A program made the translations under genes and the position numbers. From contig JAWKTV010000006.1 in the NCBI GenBank assembly GCA_041398905.1, positions 1 to 64,000 of the forward strand: DNA of 64,000 nt. The letters run 5' to 3'. The notes under the pieces are model-generated. The model was not told where the DNA came from and made no database searches. It saw only the letters and a program-made list of their open reading frames with translations. The DNA is from JAWKTV01 sp041398905 (GTDB taxonomy: Bacteria; Planctomycetota; Planctomycetia; Planctomycetales; Planctomycetaceae). Below, piece after piece: positions 55,423 to 64,000 of the stretch (positions are counted from its first letter, which is position 1; every line of letters begins with the position of its first letter).

Positions 55423-56783
55423 ATGCTGCGCTCTGTTCTCACGCTCGCACTGTTCGCGATCAGCGTTTCCCCGGTCATTGGGGGACCGATCAAGGTCGCG
55501 ACGTTCGCGGTCGATGCGTCGCCGCCGGTCGGCAGCCCTATGGCCTACGATCCGACGAAAGTGTGCAGTCGCCCTTGAGCTGCAAGGGGATCGTGATTCT
55601 CGGCGGCGACAAGCCGATCGTGTTGTGCGCGGTCGACTGGATCGGCATCGCCAACGGGGGGCATCGGGTGTTTCGTGAGCAACTCGCGCGGGCCGCCGGG
55701 ACCGACGCCGCGCATGTCGCTGTGCACACGCTGCATCAGCACGACGCCCCCCGCTGTGACTTCGATTGTGAAGAGCTGCTGGCGATGCAGGGGATTGGCG
55801 GCAAGGGGTTCGATCCCGTCTTCGCGCGGGACGTCATCACTCGCGCCAGCGATGCCGTGACGGACGCGGTCGCTCGCGCGGCGGAAGTGACGCATCTGGG
55901 TCTGGGAACGGGGATCGTCGAGCAGGTCGCATCCAACCGCCGCATTTTGGGTGAGGATGGCAAGGTCAAGGTGACGCGCTACACGGCGTGCCGCGATCCG
56001 CAGGTTCGCGCGATGCCGGTGGGGACCATCGATCCAGCCCTCAAGCTCATCAGCTTCTGGCAGAACGACAAGCCGCTGGCGGTGCTGACCTACTACGCCA
56101 CGCACCCGCAAAGCTACTACCGCACCGGTCTCGCCAATCCCGATTTCCCCGGCATGGCCCGCAACAGTCGGGAAGAGGCGACCGGAGTGCCTCACATTCA
56201 TTTCAACGGAGCGGGCGGCAACATCGGAGCCGGCAAGTGGAACGATGGCTCGCCCGAGAATCGGCAGGTGCTCGCCGATCGCGTCGCCACCGGGATGCGG
56301 CAGGCGTGGGACAAGACGGAGAAGCATCCGATCACCTCGGCGGACCTCGGCTGGGAAGTCGAGTCCGTCACGCTGCCGGTCGCTTCACATCTCAACGAGG
56401 CAGAGCTGCGGACGATCCTCGGCGATGAGACGCAGCAGCCAGATCCGCGGTGGTTCGCGGCCAAAAAGCTGATCTGGCTGCTGCGTTGCCAACGGGACGA
56501 CGGAGTCGACATCCCCTGCCTGACGCTGGGCCAGGCCCGCGTGCTGCACCTGCCCGGTGAACTGTTCGTCGAGTATCAGCTCGCAGCGCAAGAGATGCGG
56601 CCAGACCAGTTCGTCGCGATGGCGGCCTACGGCGACTATGCCCCCGGGTACATCGGCACCGAAATCGCCTACGGTCAGGGGGGCTACGAAACGAGCCGCG
56701 ACGCCTCGCACGTCGCCCCGGCCGTCGAGGCCGTGCTGCTTGGGGCAATGAGCCGATTGCTGGACGCGAAGACCAGTAAGTAG
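55423..56783 (+). CDS. Neutral/alkaline ceramidase-like secreted protein (one frameshift)
   Basis: The ATG at 55423 begins a signal peptide (MLRSVLTLALFAISVSPVIG). The domain is the neutral ceramidase N-terminal type: HVAVHTLHQHDAPRCDFD, with clustered zinc-binding His, YYATHPQSYYR and FNGAGGNIGAGKW. The frame breaks near 55563; one added C joins DPTKV to LQSPLSCKGIVILGGD. Total length is about 453 residues. Planctomycete members of this family are numerous and mostly uncharacterised; ceramide hydrolysis is not assured. It is divergent from the esterase fusion 68 bases away, so both may share regulation. Confidence 0.85.
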
Positions 56784-56869
56784 GAGGCGCGGCGCGCGGG
56801 GTCCGCGACTGCGTCAGGTGCAACACCACGGCTCAACCGGCGTCAGAACCACGGCTGTTCACCGCGTCG

Positions 56870-58234
56870 TCATTTGCCGATGCAGTACAGGAACTTGTCG
56901 GACCGGATCAACAGCCGGTCGCCGGTGACGGCCGGGCTGCCATTGAAGACGCCCCCATCACGGAGATCATTGGTGGCGAGCAGACGGAATTCGGGGTCCG
57001 CAGCGACGACGAACGTCTTGCCTTCTCTCGTGAGATAGTAGACCCGCCCGTCCGCGAGCAGGGCGGACGCGTAGACCTGTCCCGCCGGTTCCAGACGTTG
57101 CTCGTAAACCGTCTCGCCATCATCCAGACGCAAGCAGTAGGCGGTGCCGCGCTGATCGTTCATGAAATACAGGTGCTCCGCATGCAGTACCGGTGAGGAG
57201 ACGTTCGAGCCTTCACGGCTCGTCCACAGGCGGTGAGTGCGGGTGACATCGCCCGTGCCCCCGGCCCGCACGGCCAGGCTCGCGACACCCGACCGCCCCC
57301 CGACGCAGTAGACGATGCCATCACGCGAGACCAGGCTGGGAGCCATGTACCAGGTGATATCGGTCTGGCATGACCAGAGTTGCTTCCCGTCGGCCGGGGA
57401 GAAGCCGAGCAGTTGTCCATGAATCGCGACGACGAGTTCCTCACGTCCAGAGTCCGCCTGCATGATGATCGGGGTGTTCCAGGCTTCGCGGATGCCCCCG
57501 ACGCGCCACTGTTCCTGGCCGGTTTTCCGGTCGAGGGAGACCAGCGACTCACTCTCCACACTGGCGTTGATGATCAGCGAGTCGCCATGCAGCATCGGCG
57601 AGGCCGCGGTTCCCCACCCGTTCGTGCTCGAACCAACGTCCGCGTGCCACTGCTGTTCACCCGCATGATTGAACGCGAAGACACCGGACTTGCCAAAGAA
57701 GACGTAGACATGCTCGGCGTCAGCCAACGGAGTGTTGGCGGCATAGCCATGATCGCGAATCTGCTCCTCCTCGGGGAGCTTGGCCGGGACCGCCTGATCC
57801 CACAGCACCTTGCCATCGCTCAGCCGAATCGCGAGCAGGTGCCGGCGAAGATCACTCAGGCTGCCGCCGGGTTGATCGGGGACGAAGTAGCCCGAGTAGC
57901 AGGTAAGGTAGGCCCGATCGCCCCAGACGACGGGGCTGGAAGCGCCGGCTCCCGGCAGGGGCGACTTCCACAAAATGTTCTCGGAAGCCGACCATGTGAG
58001 CGGCAGTCCCGAGGTCGCGGCGACGCCATCGCCGCTCGGTCCTCGAAACCGCGTCCATCCGCCGGCGGCGCCCGCGTCGCCCACCGTGGGAGCTGACGAG
58101 CCACCGTTTGCCGAACCGCTCGAAGCGGCTGCGTCCGCCGACGGCCCTCGACCGTCGTCGGCACGGCCGCATCCCGTCGCCATCAGCAGCCACGCGATGA
58201 CCAGCGACCTGTGAACACCACGCACCCGACGCAC
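56870..58234 (-). CDS. PQQ-binding-like beta-propeller lipoprotein
   Basis: The 454-residue protein has lipobox MATGC (Cys22). After a disordered Ser/Gly stretch come PQQ/WD40-like blades: WTRFRGPSGDGVAATSGLPL, ENILWKSPLPG, SPVVWGDRAYLTCY, SLDRKTGQEQWRVGG, SPADGKQLWSCQTDI, VYYLTREGKTFVVAAD. This is the common planctomycete PQQ-like repeat lipoprotein, resembling BamB and dehydrogenase propellers. No catalytic residues are identifiable; it probably acts as a scaffold or binding protein outside the inner membrane. It converges with the ceramidase gene. Confidence 0.88.
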   Translation of the reverse strand: MRRVRGVHRSLVIAWLLMATGCGRADDGRGPSADAAASSGSANGGSSAPTVGDAGAAGGWTRFRGPSGDGVAATSGLPLTWSASENILWKSPLPGAGASSPVVWGDRAYLTCYSGYFVPDQPGGSLSDLRRHLLAIRLSDGKVLWDQAVPAKLPEEEQIRDHGYAANTPLADAEHVYVFFGKSGVFAFNHAGEQQWHADVGSSTNGWGTAASPMLHGDSLIINASVESESLVSLDRKTGQEQWRVGGIREAWNTPIIMQADSGREELVVAIHGQLLGFSPADGKQLWSCQTDITWYMAPSLVSRDGIVYCVGGRSGVASLAVRAGGTGDVTRTHRLWTSREGSNVSSPVLHAEHLYFMNDQRGTAYCLRLDDGETVYEQRLEPAGQVYASALLADGRVYYLTREGKTFVVAADPEFRLLATNDLRDGGVFNGSPAVTGDRLLIRSDKFLYCIGK

Positions 58235-58530
58235 TGACCCTGACTGTTCACTGTTCGTCCCCCTTGGTCATGAGATGTAGCAAGCGAGCCTTAGAACCTT
58301 GGGCGATTCTACGGCAATTCGAAAGCGCTGTCCGCTCGAAGTCAGCGGTGCAACGCAGGCCTGTGTGCGATCGCGCGACGAGATGCCAGCGGCGGGGGAC
58401 TCCGAAGGAAGCACGCCGGAGGGAAGACGTGCGCTGTCGCGGGGCCCCCCAACCACGCAGTCGGGTTGCCAACAACACATTTTTCGACAGGCCTTGAGGC
58501 CATCGCCTCACGCAATGCTGTCGTACCTTG
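58235..58530. other. Intergenic, no gene seen
   Basis: About 300 bases upstream of the lipoprotein. No recognisable ORF, RNA or repeat; it likely contains the minus-strand promoter of the PQQ gene. Confidence 0.45.
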
Positions 58531-58773
58531 TCACCGCGTGATTTGAGAATAGCTGGAGGTCAGCTTGGATCGATCGTCGTCGATCTTCATTTGCCAATCG
58601 ACGCCCCGTTGGGTTCGGTTCACGTCCGTAAACCACGCGCGTGTTTCTTGGTGGAGGGTCTGGATCTCGCCAAATCGTGGGCCTGAGAATTCGTTCTGGG
58701 GGGGCGGCGAGCGCACGGCCTCGCCGCACCCCGCGACCGGGTCGCTCGCGGTGTCGTGTGTGGGGATCGTCAA
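58531..58773 (-). pseudogene. IS630-family transposase C-terminal remnant
   Basis: The end of the frame (GEIQTLHQETRAWFTDVN, then RGVDWQMKIDDDRSKL and a final SYSQITR) matches the C-terminus of IS630/Tc1-type transposases, where ETxxWxxDRN...WxFTxxDARxKL.xLYP is typical. The DDE catalytic part is absent. Inactive remnant between the PQQ gene and trpC. Confidence 0.6.
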
Positions 58774-58887
58774 TTTTGTCGACGTTCAATAGACTTTGCG
58801 GCGGCGAACTGCAAACCTCTGAAGAACTGTTGCGACGCTCGCCTGTCGCAGTGATGAACTTCTTCACAGACTCTTTCCGTTACAATC

Positions 58888-59706
58888 GTGTCCGCTTCCA
58901 ACGACAACGATCCTTCGCTGCCTGATATGCTCTCCCGCATCGTTTTGACGAAGCGCGGAGAGATCACCGCCGCGCAGGAGGCTCGGCCGCTGGCGATGCT
59001 GCTTGAGCAACTCGCGGACGCGCCGCCGGTCCGTGATTTCGAGGCGTCGCTGCGGGCGCATCATCCGACCGGGCTGATCGCGGAAGTCAAGAAAGCTTCG
59101 CCGTCCGCCGGGCTGATCCGAGCCGACTTCGATCCGGTCATCATCGCACAAACCTACGCCGCCCACGGAGCGGCCTGCATCAGCGTGCTGACCGATGCAC
59201 CATATTTTCAGGGGAAACTTGAATACCTCGCAGCGGTGCGAGCGGCTGTCGACGTCCCGGTGCTGCGGAAGGACTTCATCCTCGACGAGTACCAACTCGT
59301 CGAAGCCCGGGTTTCCGGTGCGGATTGCGTACTGCTGATCGCCGAGTGCCTGGATGATGCGACGCTGCAGTCGCTGTGGACGCGAACGCATGAACTCGGA
59401 ATGCAGTCGCTGGTCGAGATCTACGAGCCGGCCAACCTGGCGCGGGTCATGCGTCTCGATCCGCGTCCCTCGTTCTTTGGCGTCAACAACCGCAACCTCC
59501 GTAATTTCGTCACCGATCTCGGCCACTGCATTACGATTCGCCGCGAGGTTCCCGACGACGTGCTGCTCGTTGGCGAGAGCGGCATCCATACGCGCGCGGA
59601 CGTTGAGCGGCTGCGCGACGCGGGCATTCACGCGATCCTGGTGGGCGAGAGCCTGATGCGGCCCGCCGACATCGGCGCGCAGGTCGATCGCATTCTCGAC
59701 CGCTGA
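58888..59706 (+). CDS. trpC: Indole-3-glycerol phosphate synthase
   Basis: The 272-residue TIM-barrel enzyme of tryptophan synthesis converts CdRP to indole-3-glycerol phosphate. Motifs are LIAEVKKASPSAGLI (catalytic Lys), CISVLTDAPYFQG, VLRKDFILDEYQLVEAR (second Lys), GVNNRNLRNF and VLLVGESGIHTRADV. Length is normal and the frame is intact. The GTG at 58888 is a likely start; an ATG at 58927 would shorten it by 13 residues. No other trp genes adjoin, as is common when trp genes are dispersed. Confidence 0.96.
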   Translation: MSASNDNDPSLPDMLSRIVLTKRGEITAAQEARPLAMLLEQLADAPPVRDFEASLRAHHPTGLIAEVKKASPSAGLIRADFDPVIIAQTYAAHGAACISVLTDAPYFQGKLEYLAAVRAAVDVPVLRKDFILDEYQLVEARVSGADCVLLIAECLDDATLQSLWTRTHELGMQSLVEIYEPANLARVMRLDPRPSFFGVNNRNLRNFVTDLGHCITIRREVPDDVLLVGESGIHTRADVERLRDAGIHAILVGESLMRPADIGAQVDRILDR

Positions 59707-59756
59707 ATCTCCGGGGTGCCCCGCTCGCCGAGGTGCGTCATTCCCCGACGGGCGTC

Positions 59757-60320
59757 TCAACTCACCCAGAAGTAGATCGCCGTTGCGACCACCATGCCGA
59801 GCCCGACGATCAACTTCGCCACGGTGCCCAGCATTCGCCCCGCGAACGCCGCCCGGCCGATGTTCACCCGATCGCCATGCTCACGACCTTTCCAGGCCTC
59901 GCCGAAGTAGGTACCAGCGAAAGCACCGCCCCCCCCGCCCAGCAGAGCACCGACGATCGTTCCCACAAGCGGCACAGGGATGGCCGAACCGGCCGAGGCC
60001 CCCAGCAGGCTCCCCGCGAACGCCCCGGCGAGTGACAGGACAACTGATCGCCGACTCGCCCCGGCCTTCTTGGCACCCGCCGCTCCGGTGGCGAATTCAA
60101 GCAACTCGCCCACCGCGGCCATCAGCAGAAACGACGCGGCCTCCCACCAGCCAATGCCGAGCGACCGGATGTCCGACTCCGGCAGCAGCCAGGCGGCGGC
60201 GAGCATGATGCCAGCCATCATCCAGTTACCGGGGAGCATGAAGAACGTCGCGACCCAGCACGCCGCGTTCAGCAGGATGAGGACGACGCCGCTCGAGTGA
60301 TAGACCCAGTCTGGTGGCAT
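59757..60320 (-). CDS. DUF456 family membrane protein
   Basis: The 187-residue protein begins with a membrane segment (VVLILLNAACWVATFFMLPGNWMMAG). Further helices follow, including the Gly/Ala-rich SLAGAFAGSLLGASAGSAIPVPLVGTIVGALLGGGGGAFAGTYFGE-like region with the conserved PGNW and GxxxxG-rich stretch of DUF456. It is an integral membrane protein of unknown function and its frame is intact. It converges with trpC. The start at 60320 is the first ATG of the family-like sequence. Confidence 0.88.
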   Translation of the reverse strand: MPPDWVYHSSGVVLILLNAACWVATFFMLPGNWMMAGIMLAAAWLLPESDIRSLGIGWWEAASFLLMAAVGELLEFATGAAGAKKAGASRRSVVLSLAGAFAGSLLGASAGSAIPVPLVGTIVGALLGGGGGAFAGTYFGEAWKGREHGDRVNIGRAAFAGRMLGTVAKLIVGLGMVVATAIYFWVS

Positions 60321-60431
60321 GATCGTTGCAGTCTAGCAACCTGCTGAAAAACTCGTAGCACGGACTTCCGGCCCGTGGCGATAGGGTGCAGTCGCTGGTT
60401 GGTGGGGGATGCGGAGGCGCGTGCGGGATTC

Positions 60432-60574
60432 CCGGCGAGCCGGCGTGCGTCAACACCCGGACCGGGGCGATGCTCGGACAGCGCAGCGTGATTCACCGAA
60501 GTGGACATCGGCACCGCGCTCGACGGTCCGGGGCCTCTCGGCCGCCGGCTCGCCAATCCCGATGGCTGGCCGGC
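60432..60574 (+). repeat. Interspersed intergenic repeat, copy 2
   Basis: The core 60475-60556 matches the minus strand of 15873-15954 at 72 of 82 ungapped positions. It ends in an imperfect hairpin (GCCGGCTCGCCAA against TGGCTGGCCGGC). Flanking 60432-60474 shows weaker similarity. It lies in the gene-free spacer upstream of the DUF58 gene. Confidence 0.8.
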
Positions 60575-60722
60575 AGCCGCACCATGAGGCGACTGCACCG
60601 CCCGGCCGGTCGGTTCTGCCGCCGCGTCCGTGCATCCGCTCCGTGCATCGATTACGCTGATCCGACCCGACGCCCCGGCTGTCCCGAGGAGCGTCTGGAT
60701 TCTATCGATTCGCGAGGTATCC

Positions 60723-61631
60723 GTGGCCGCCACATCTCAGCCTGTTCCGCAGGATCCGACCGCGCTGGCGAAGTTCGGCAAGCTCGACGTCGTCGCCAGG
60801 CTGCTGGTCGAGGGCTACATGGTGGGGCAGCACAAGAGCCCCTAAGGGTTCGAGCGTCGAGTTCGTCGAACACCGCCAGTATTACCCGGGCGACGAAATC
60901 CGTCATATCGACTGGCGGGCGTTCGGCAAGACCGGCCGCTACTACATCAAGGAGTTCGAGGAAGAGACCAACATGCGGGCCTACCTGCTGGTCGATGGAT
61001 CCGGCAGCATGGCGTACGGGCAGTCAACGCTCAGCAAGTTCGACTATGCCCGGTACCTGGCGGCTGCATTGGGGTACCTGTTGATCGGGCAGCGACGCGG
61101 TCGGGCTCGTGACCTTCGACACCGAAGTTCGCAAGCGCATCGACCCCTCGACGAACCCGCAAACCTTTCGCCGCATCGTGGACACCCTGGAAGGCTGGCA
61201 GCCGGGCCAGGAGACGAGCTCGGCAAGGTGTTCGAGAGAAGCTGATCCCGACGCTGAAGCGACGCAGTCTGATCATTCTCATCAGCGACTTCTTCGACGA
61301 CCTGGAACCGCTGCGGCATGCCTTCGAGCAATTCCGCCACGAGCGACACGAAGTCATGCTCTTCCAGGTGACCGCTCCCGAAGAGGAGGAGTTCCCGTTC
61401 ACGAAGCCGACGCAGTTCCGCAGTCTGGAGAAATCGTCGCACCGGCTGCTGGTCGACCCGCACCGGCTGCGGGCGAATTACCTGGAACAGTACGGCCGCT
61501 TCAAGCGGGACCTCGAACAGACCAGCGGCAACATCGGCTTCGATCTGCAGTCGATGGTGACGAGCCAGCCGTATCACAAGGCGCTCGGCCACTATCTCGA
61601 TAACAGGGCACGCCGGAAGAGCAAGCGGTGA
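60723..61631 (+). CDS. DUF58 domain protein (several frameshifts)
   Basis: A GTG at 60723 starts VAATSQPVPQDPTALAKFGKL. The family core is present: VEFVEHRQYYPGDEIRHIDWRAF, GRYYIKEFEEETNMRAYLLVDGSGSM (vWA-like MIDAS region), LVTFDTEVRKRID, and LIILISDFFDDLEPLRHAF. Breaks occur near 60845 (two bases missing before KGSS), 61096 and 61215. The protein would be about 305 residues. DUF58 proteins usually sit with MoxR AAA-ATPases and vWA/transglutaminase genes; here the partners would be upstream and are not seen. Next come polysaccharide genes. Confidence 0.83.
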
Positions 61632-61673
61632 GCAGCCCGAAACCGTCGACGCGCTCAGACCGGGTTGTGTGTA

Positions 61674-62268
61674 ATGGACACGCACTGCGATATCTCCGTG
61701 ATTACCGCCACCCGTCAGCGCCCCAAGCACCTCGAGGCCTGCTTGCACCACTTCCGTCAGCAGAGCCTCGGCGGACTGCGGGCCGAGCATATCGTCGTCT
61801 CCGATGGTCCCGATGACTATGCCCGACGACAGGTGCAGTCATACGGCGCGCGATATGACCAGCTCCCGGAATCGGCGGGCCAATGGGGAGCTGCCGCGAA
61901 GGATCGCGGCATCGAACTCGCGCGGGGCCGATACGTCTGCTTCTGGGATGACGACAACTGGTACGAGCCGCACGCCCTGGCGACACTGTACACAACGGCA
62001 TTCGGGTTTGACATTGGCGTCGTGCAGTGCCGTTACCTGCGGCGCAAGCAGGCTGCGGCGGGTGGTGCTGCCCCGCCGCTGGGACGGCGAGTTTCGCTAC
62101 GGCGACATTGACACCATGTCGTTCTGCGTACGCCGCGAAGTCGCCAGCTCGCAACGGTGGGCCGATGGCAATCCCCGGTCGGGCGAAGACTACCGCTGGA
62201 TCCAGCGGCTTAAGGAACAGGGCGCGAGCGTACGCTTCGTGCCGATCGTGGTTGGCGAACATATCTAG
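61674..62268 (+). CDS. Family 2 (GT-A) glycosyltransferase (frameshifted)
   Basis: The start ATG is at 61674 (MDTHCDISVITATRQRPKHL). The GT-A features are VITATRQRPKHLEACL, VVSDGPDDY and the metal-binding CFWDDDNWYEPHAL (DDD). The frame breaks near 62060 (QAAAGGA against VVLPRRWDGEFRYGDID), then continues to VGEHI at 62268. Length is about 200 residues, a short GT2. Together with the next two genes it forms a surface-polysaccharide cluster. The donor and acceptor sugars are unknown. Confidence 0.8.
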
Positions 62269-62274
62269 GAATCG

Positions 62275-63079
62275 GTGACCGCTCCGGAGTTCTCTTCGGG
62301 AGCGGCGCGACTGTTGGCGGGTGACACCTTGCGACTCCTCTCGCTCTCTCATTTCGAACCGATCTTTGGTCCGCTGTCCGGACGGCGGGTCGGATTGGTC
62401 GACGGTGTCGGGAACGTCGGCGACCACCTGATCTACGCCGCGACACGCCAACTGCTCGACGCCTTCGGCGTCGATTGGATCGAGCAGCAACCGGGAGACC
62501 GCGACGAAATCGAGTACCTGTTGCTGTTTGGCGGCGGCAACATGGGCAGCAACTACCTGCGGGAGATGCGGAGGCGGCAATCGGCGTTGCGACCGGATGT
62601 GCCATCGATCGTGTTGCCGCAATCCTGGATGTCGCCCGAGCCGGGTCCATACTGGCGATGCTATGTCCGTGAGCGGCGAAGTCTGACGCACTGTCCCGAT
62701 GGCGTGCTCGCCCCCGATCTCGCGCACAGGCTTCGATGCCGTCATCGAACCACATGAGCCGGAGTTCGATCTTGGTCTCTTTCTTCGTCGCGGCCCCGAG
62801 GCTCAGTTCGACGGGCATCCCTCCGAAGGTGACCCGGCAACCATCGCGAGCACGGTGGACGAGTACCTGCGACTCGCCGGTCGATACGCGCAGATTATCA
62901 CCGATCGACTCCACTTCGCGGTCTGCGGACTGCTGTGCAGCCGTCGCGTGATCCTTTGCCCCAACGCCTATCACAAGAATCTCGGCATGTGGGAGACCTG
63001 GCTGCACCGGCTTGGCTGTGAATGGGCCGAGACTCCGGACGAGGCAGCCTCGCGGCTCGAGGTCGGTCAAGGAAGCTGA
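62275..63079 (+). CDS. Polysaccharide pyruvyl transferase-like protein (frameshifted)
   Basis: A GTG at 62275 begins VTAPEFSSGAARLLAGD. Family features are GRRVGLVDGVGNVGDHLIYAATRQLL, YLLLFGGGNMGSNYLREMR and, in the second frame, IITDRLHFAVCGLLCSRRVILCPNAYHKNLGMWETW. The frame changes near 62725. The protein would be about 265 residues, typical of PS_pyruv_trans proteins, which add pyruvate ketals to surface polysaccharide or act as related sugar-chain enzymes. It lies 6 bases from the GT2 gene, consistent with one operon. Confidence 0.78.
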
Positions 63080-63171
63080 CTCGCACGGCGGAGGCGCGGA
63101 CGCCCGGTACGAACGCCCTCACTGCCCGGCATCGACGAATCTCGACGCAGGCCGAGCGGCCGATCGGGCCG

Positions 63172-63968
63172 GTGATTCTGTTCGTCCGGACGAACATTGA
63201 CTGGAGTGCCGTCAACGAGGAGTCGTTCCCGCAGCTCGCCGCCGAGAACGATACCGCTCGCAAAATCGGCCACGCACGCTGGACGCTTTGTCGCGGCGGA
63301 TTGCTGGATGGAACGAGCAGTTCGCGATGTCCTACTTCGAGTACCGGCATCATCTGCAGCAGATCGCCGAGCGAAACTGGCGCACATCGAGGGACTCGAC
63401 GCCATCGTCAAGCACATCGACCTGCTACCCGACTTCGCACAGGAGCCCGGGCGGTCATCATCCCAACGGACGACGACGACTGGTGCCATCCGCAGCTCGC
63501 CCGGATCGCGGACAGCGTCAGACATCCGAATTCGACCTGCTGCACTGGAAGCACGGCGTCCTCAGCCAGATACACTGCACAAGCGGTTTCGGTGAGCCAG
63601 GCTTTCATCTCCGACCGACGATTTCACGCCGCTATTTTTGGACGAACGACCACGCAATCTCCGGGACGGCATTGGCCGCGTTGAACCGCGGGGAACGCAA
63701 GCGGTTGCTGACTCAGCATATCCAGGTCGGACTGTGGTCAAAGTGGCAACGCCCCCGGGTCGTCGACGTTCCCCGAATCCTCAGCCTGACCTGCAAGTCG
63801 ATCGCCTCGCAGACGCAACTGCTCAACCTGACGGCCCCCGAGTTGCGGGAGACCATTCTGCGAATGGCCCAGCGTCGCGAGCGACCGCCAGCGGGGAGTC
63901 GGCTGGACACGGAGTCGGTTCGAGCGGTCGAGCAATTGAATCGTGAACTGGCGCGCAGCGTCCGTTAA
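63172..63968 (+). CDS. Glycosyltransferase-like protein, frameshifted
   Basis: The GTG at 63172 is the first plausible start (VILFVRTNIDWSAVNEESF). Pieces in three frames give NEQFAMSYFEYRHHLQQIAERNW, EGLDAIVKHIDLLPDF, IIPTDDDDWCHPQLARI and FDLLHWKHGVLSQIHCTSG. A clean C-terminus then runs to 63968 (KSIASQTQLLNLTAPELRETILRM). The DDDD metal-like motif resembles GT-A enzymes, but I do not recognise the family. Breaks near 63310, 63400 and 63540. It completes the polysaccharide run at the right window edge. Confidence 0.6.
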
Positions 63969-64000
63969 AGGAACGCGAAACTTCCCTGTTTTGTCGGTGA

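Noticed and set aside
53606..55678. A 690-codon plus-strand open frame
   Set aside because: It lies opposite the esterase/dehydrogenase gene, whose catalytic motifs are clear; high GC keeps the complement open.

Overview
The window is GC-rich bacterial DNA and almost certainly comes from a planctomycete (phylum Planctomycetota). The evidence is the mix of families: DUF1501 and DUF1598 proteins, a secreted sulfatase, a neutral-ceramidase-like protein, a PVC-type dehydrogenase/HEAT/cytochrome c protein, ECF sigma factors, a beta-RFAP synthase homologue, many secreted or lipid-anchored proteins of unknown function, and scattered housekeeping genes (rpmF-plsX, gatC/gatA, trpC) that are not in large operons. 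I cannot place it below phylum from sequence alone.

Layout. 1-3.3 kb: a secreted protein running off the left edge, a transposase remnant, and a PhyH dioxygenase. 3.4-6.8 kb: promoter, rpmF-plsX, and a lone dihydrolipoamide acyltransferase. 6.9-10.8 kb (minus): an aldehyde ferredoxin oxidoreductase homologue and a zinc-ribbon/membrane/STN-like protein. 11-12 kb: juxtaposed transposase debris and tRNA-Ser(CGA) with its terminator. 12.4-17.5 kb: leucine-rich-repeat lipoprotein, gatC, gatA, DUF1501. 17.7-21.8 kb: small secreted protein, sigma factor plus a membrane-anchored partner, TPR-like protein, SDR. 21.8-25.5 kb (minus): a membrane protein, a secreted protein and DUF1598. 25.7-28.1 kb: a translationally coupled papain-fold amidase and a metallopeptidase-thioredoxin membrane fusion. 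28.2-30.8 kb: three small or coiled-coil proteins of unknown function. 30.9-37.2 kb: sulfatase, CDGSH protein, Cys-rich secreted protein, membrane protein, HEAT protein, beta-RFAP synthase homologue. 37.4-38.8 kb: ECF sigma factor and a serine-recombinase remnant abutting tRNA-Pro(TGG). 39.1-45.3 kb: Gfo/Idh/MocA oxidoreductase, PPIase, membrane protein, NhaP-type antiporter with TrkA-N domain, 2OG-Fe(II) dioxygenase, ELM1-like protein. 45.7-50.6 kb: kdsD and a large OstA/LptA-like gene, then a class II tRNA, all riddled with indels. 51.1-58.2 kb: esterase/PVC-dehydrogenase/HEAT/cytochrome c fusion, ceramidase, PQQ beta-propeller lipoprotein. 58.5-64 kb: IS630 remnant, trpC, DUF456, an interspersed repeat, DUF58, then a surface-polysaccharide gene run (GT2, pyruvyl transferase-like, glycosyltransferase-like).

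Reading-frame integrity varies along the window. Isolated single-base frameshifts occur every few kb, and two blocks (about 45.2-50.7 kb and 60.8-64 kb) break frame every 100-300 bases while still encoding recognisable protein in all frames. A tRNA in the first block is damaged in the same way, which points to low-accuracy sequence rather than gene decay. Broken genes are therefore annotated as whole loci with the break positions stated.

The most interesting biology is the papain-amidase/metallopeptidase-thioredoxin pair (25.7-28.1 kb), the esterase-dehydrogenase-cytochrome fusion (51.1-55.4 kb), the Cys-rich secreted protein (33.0 kb), the uncharacterised trio at 28.2-30.8 kb, and an 82-nt intergenic repeat present twice, 44 kb apart.
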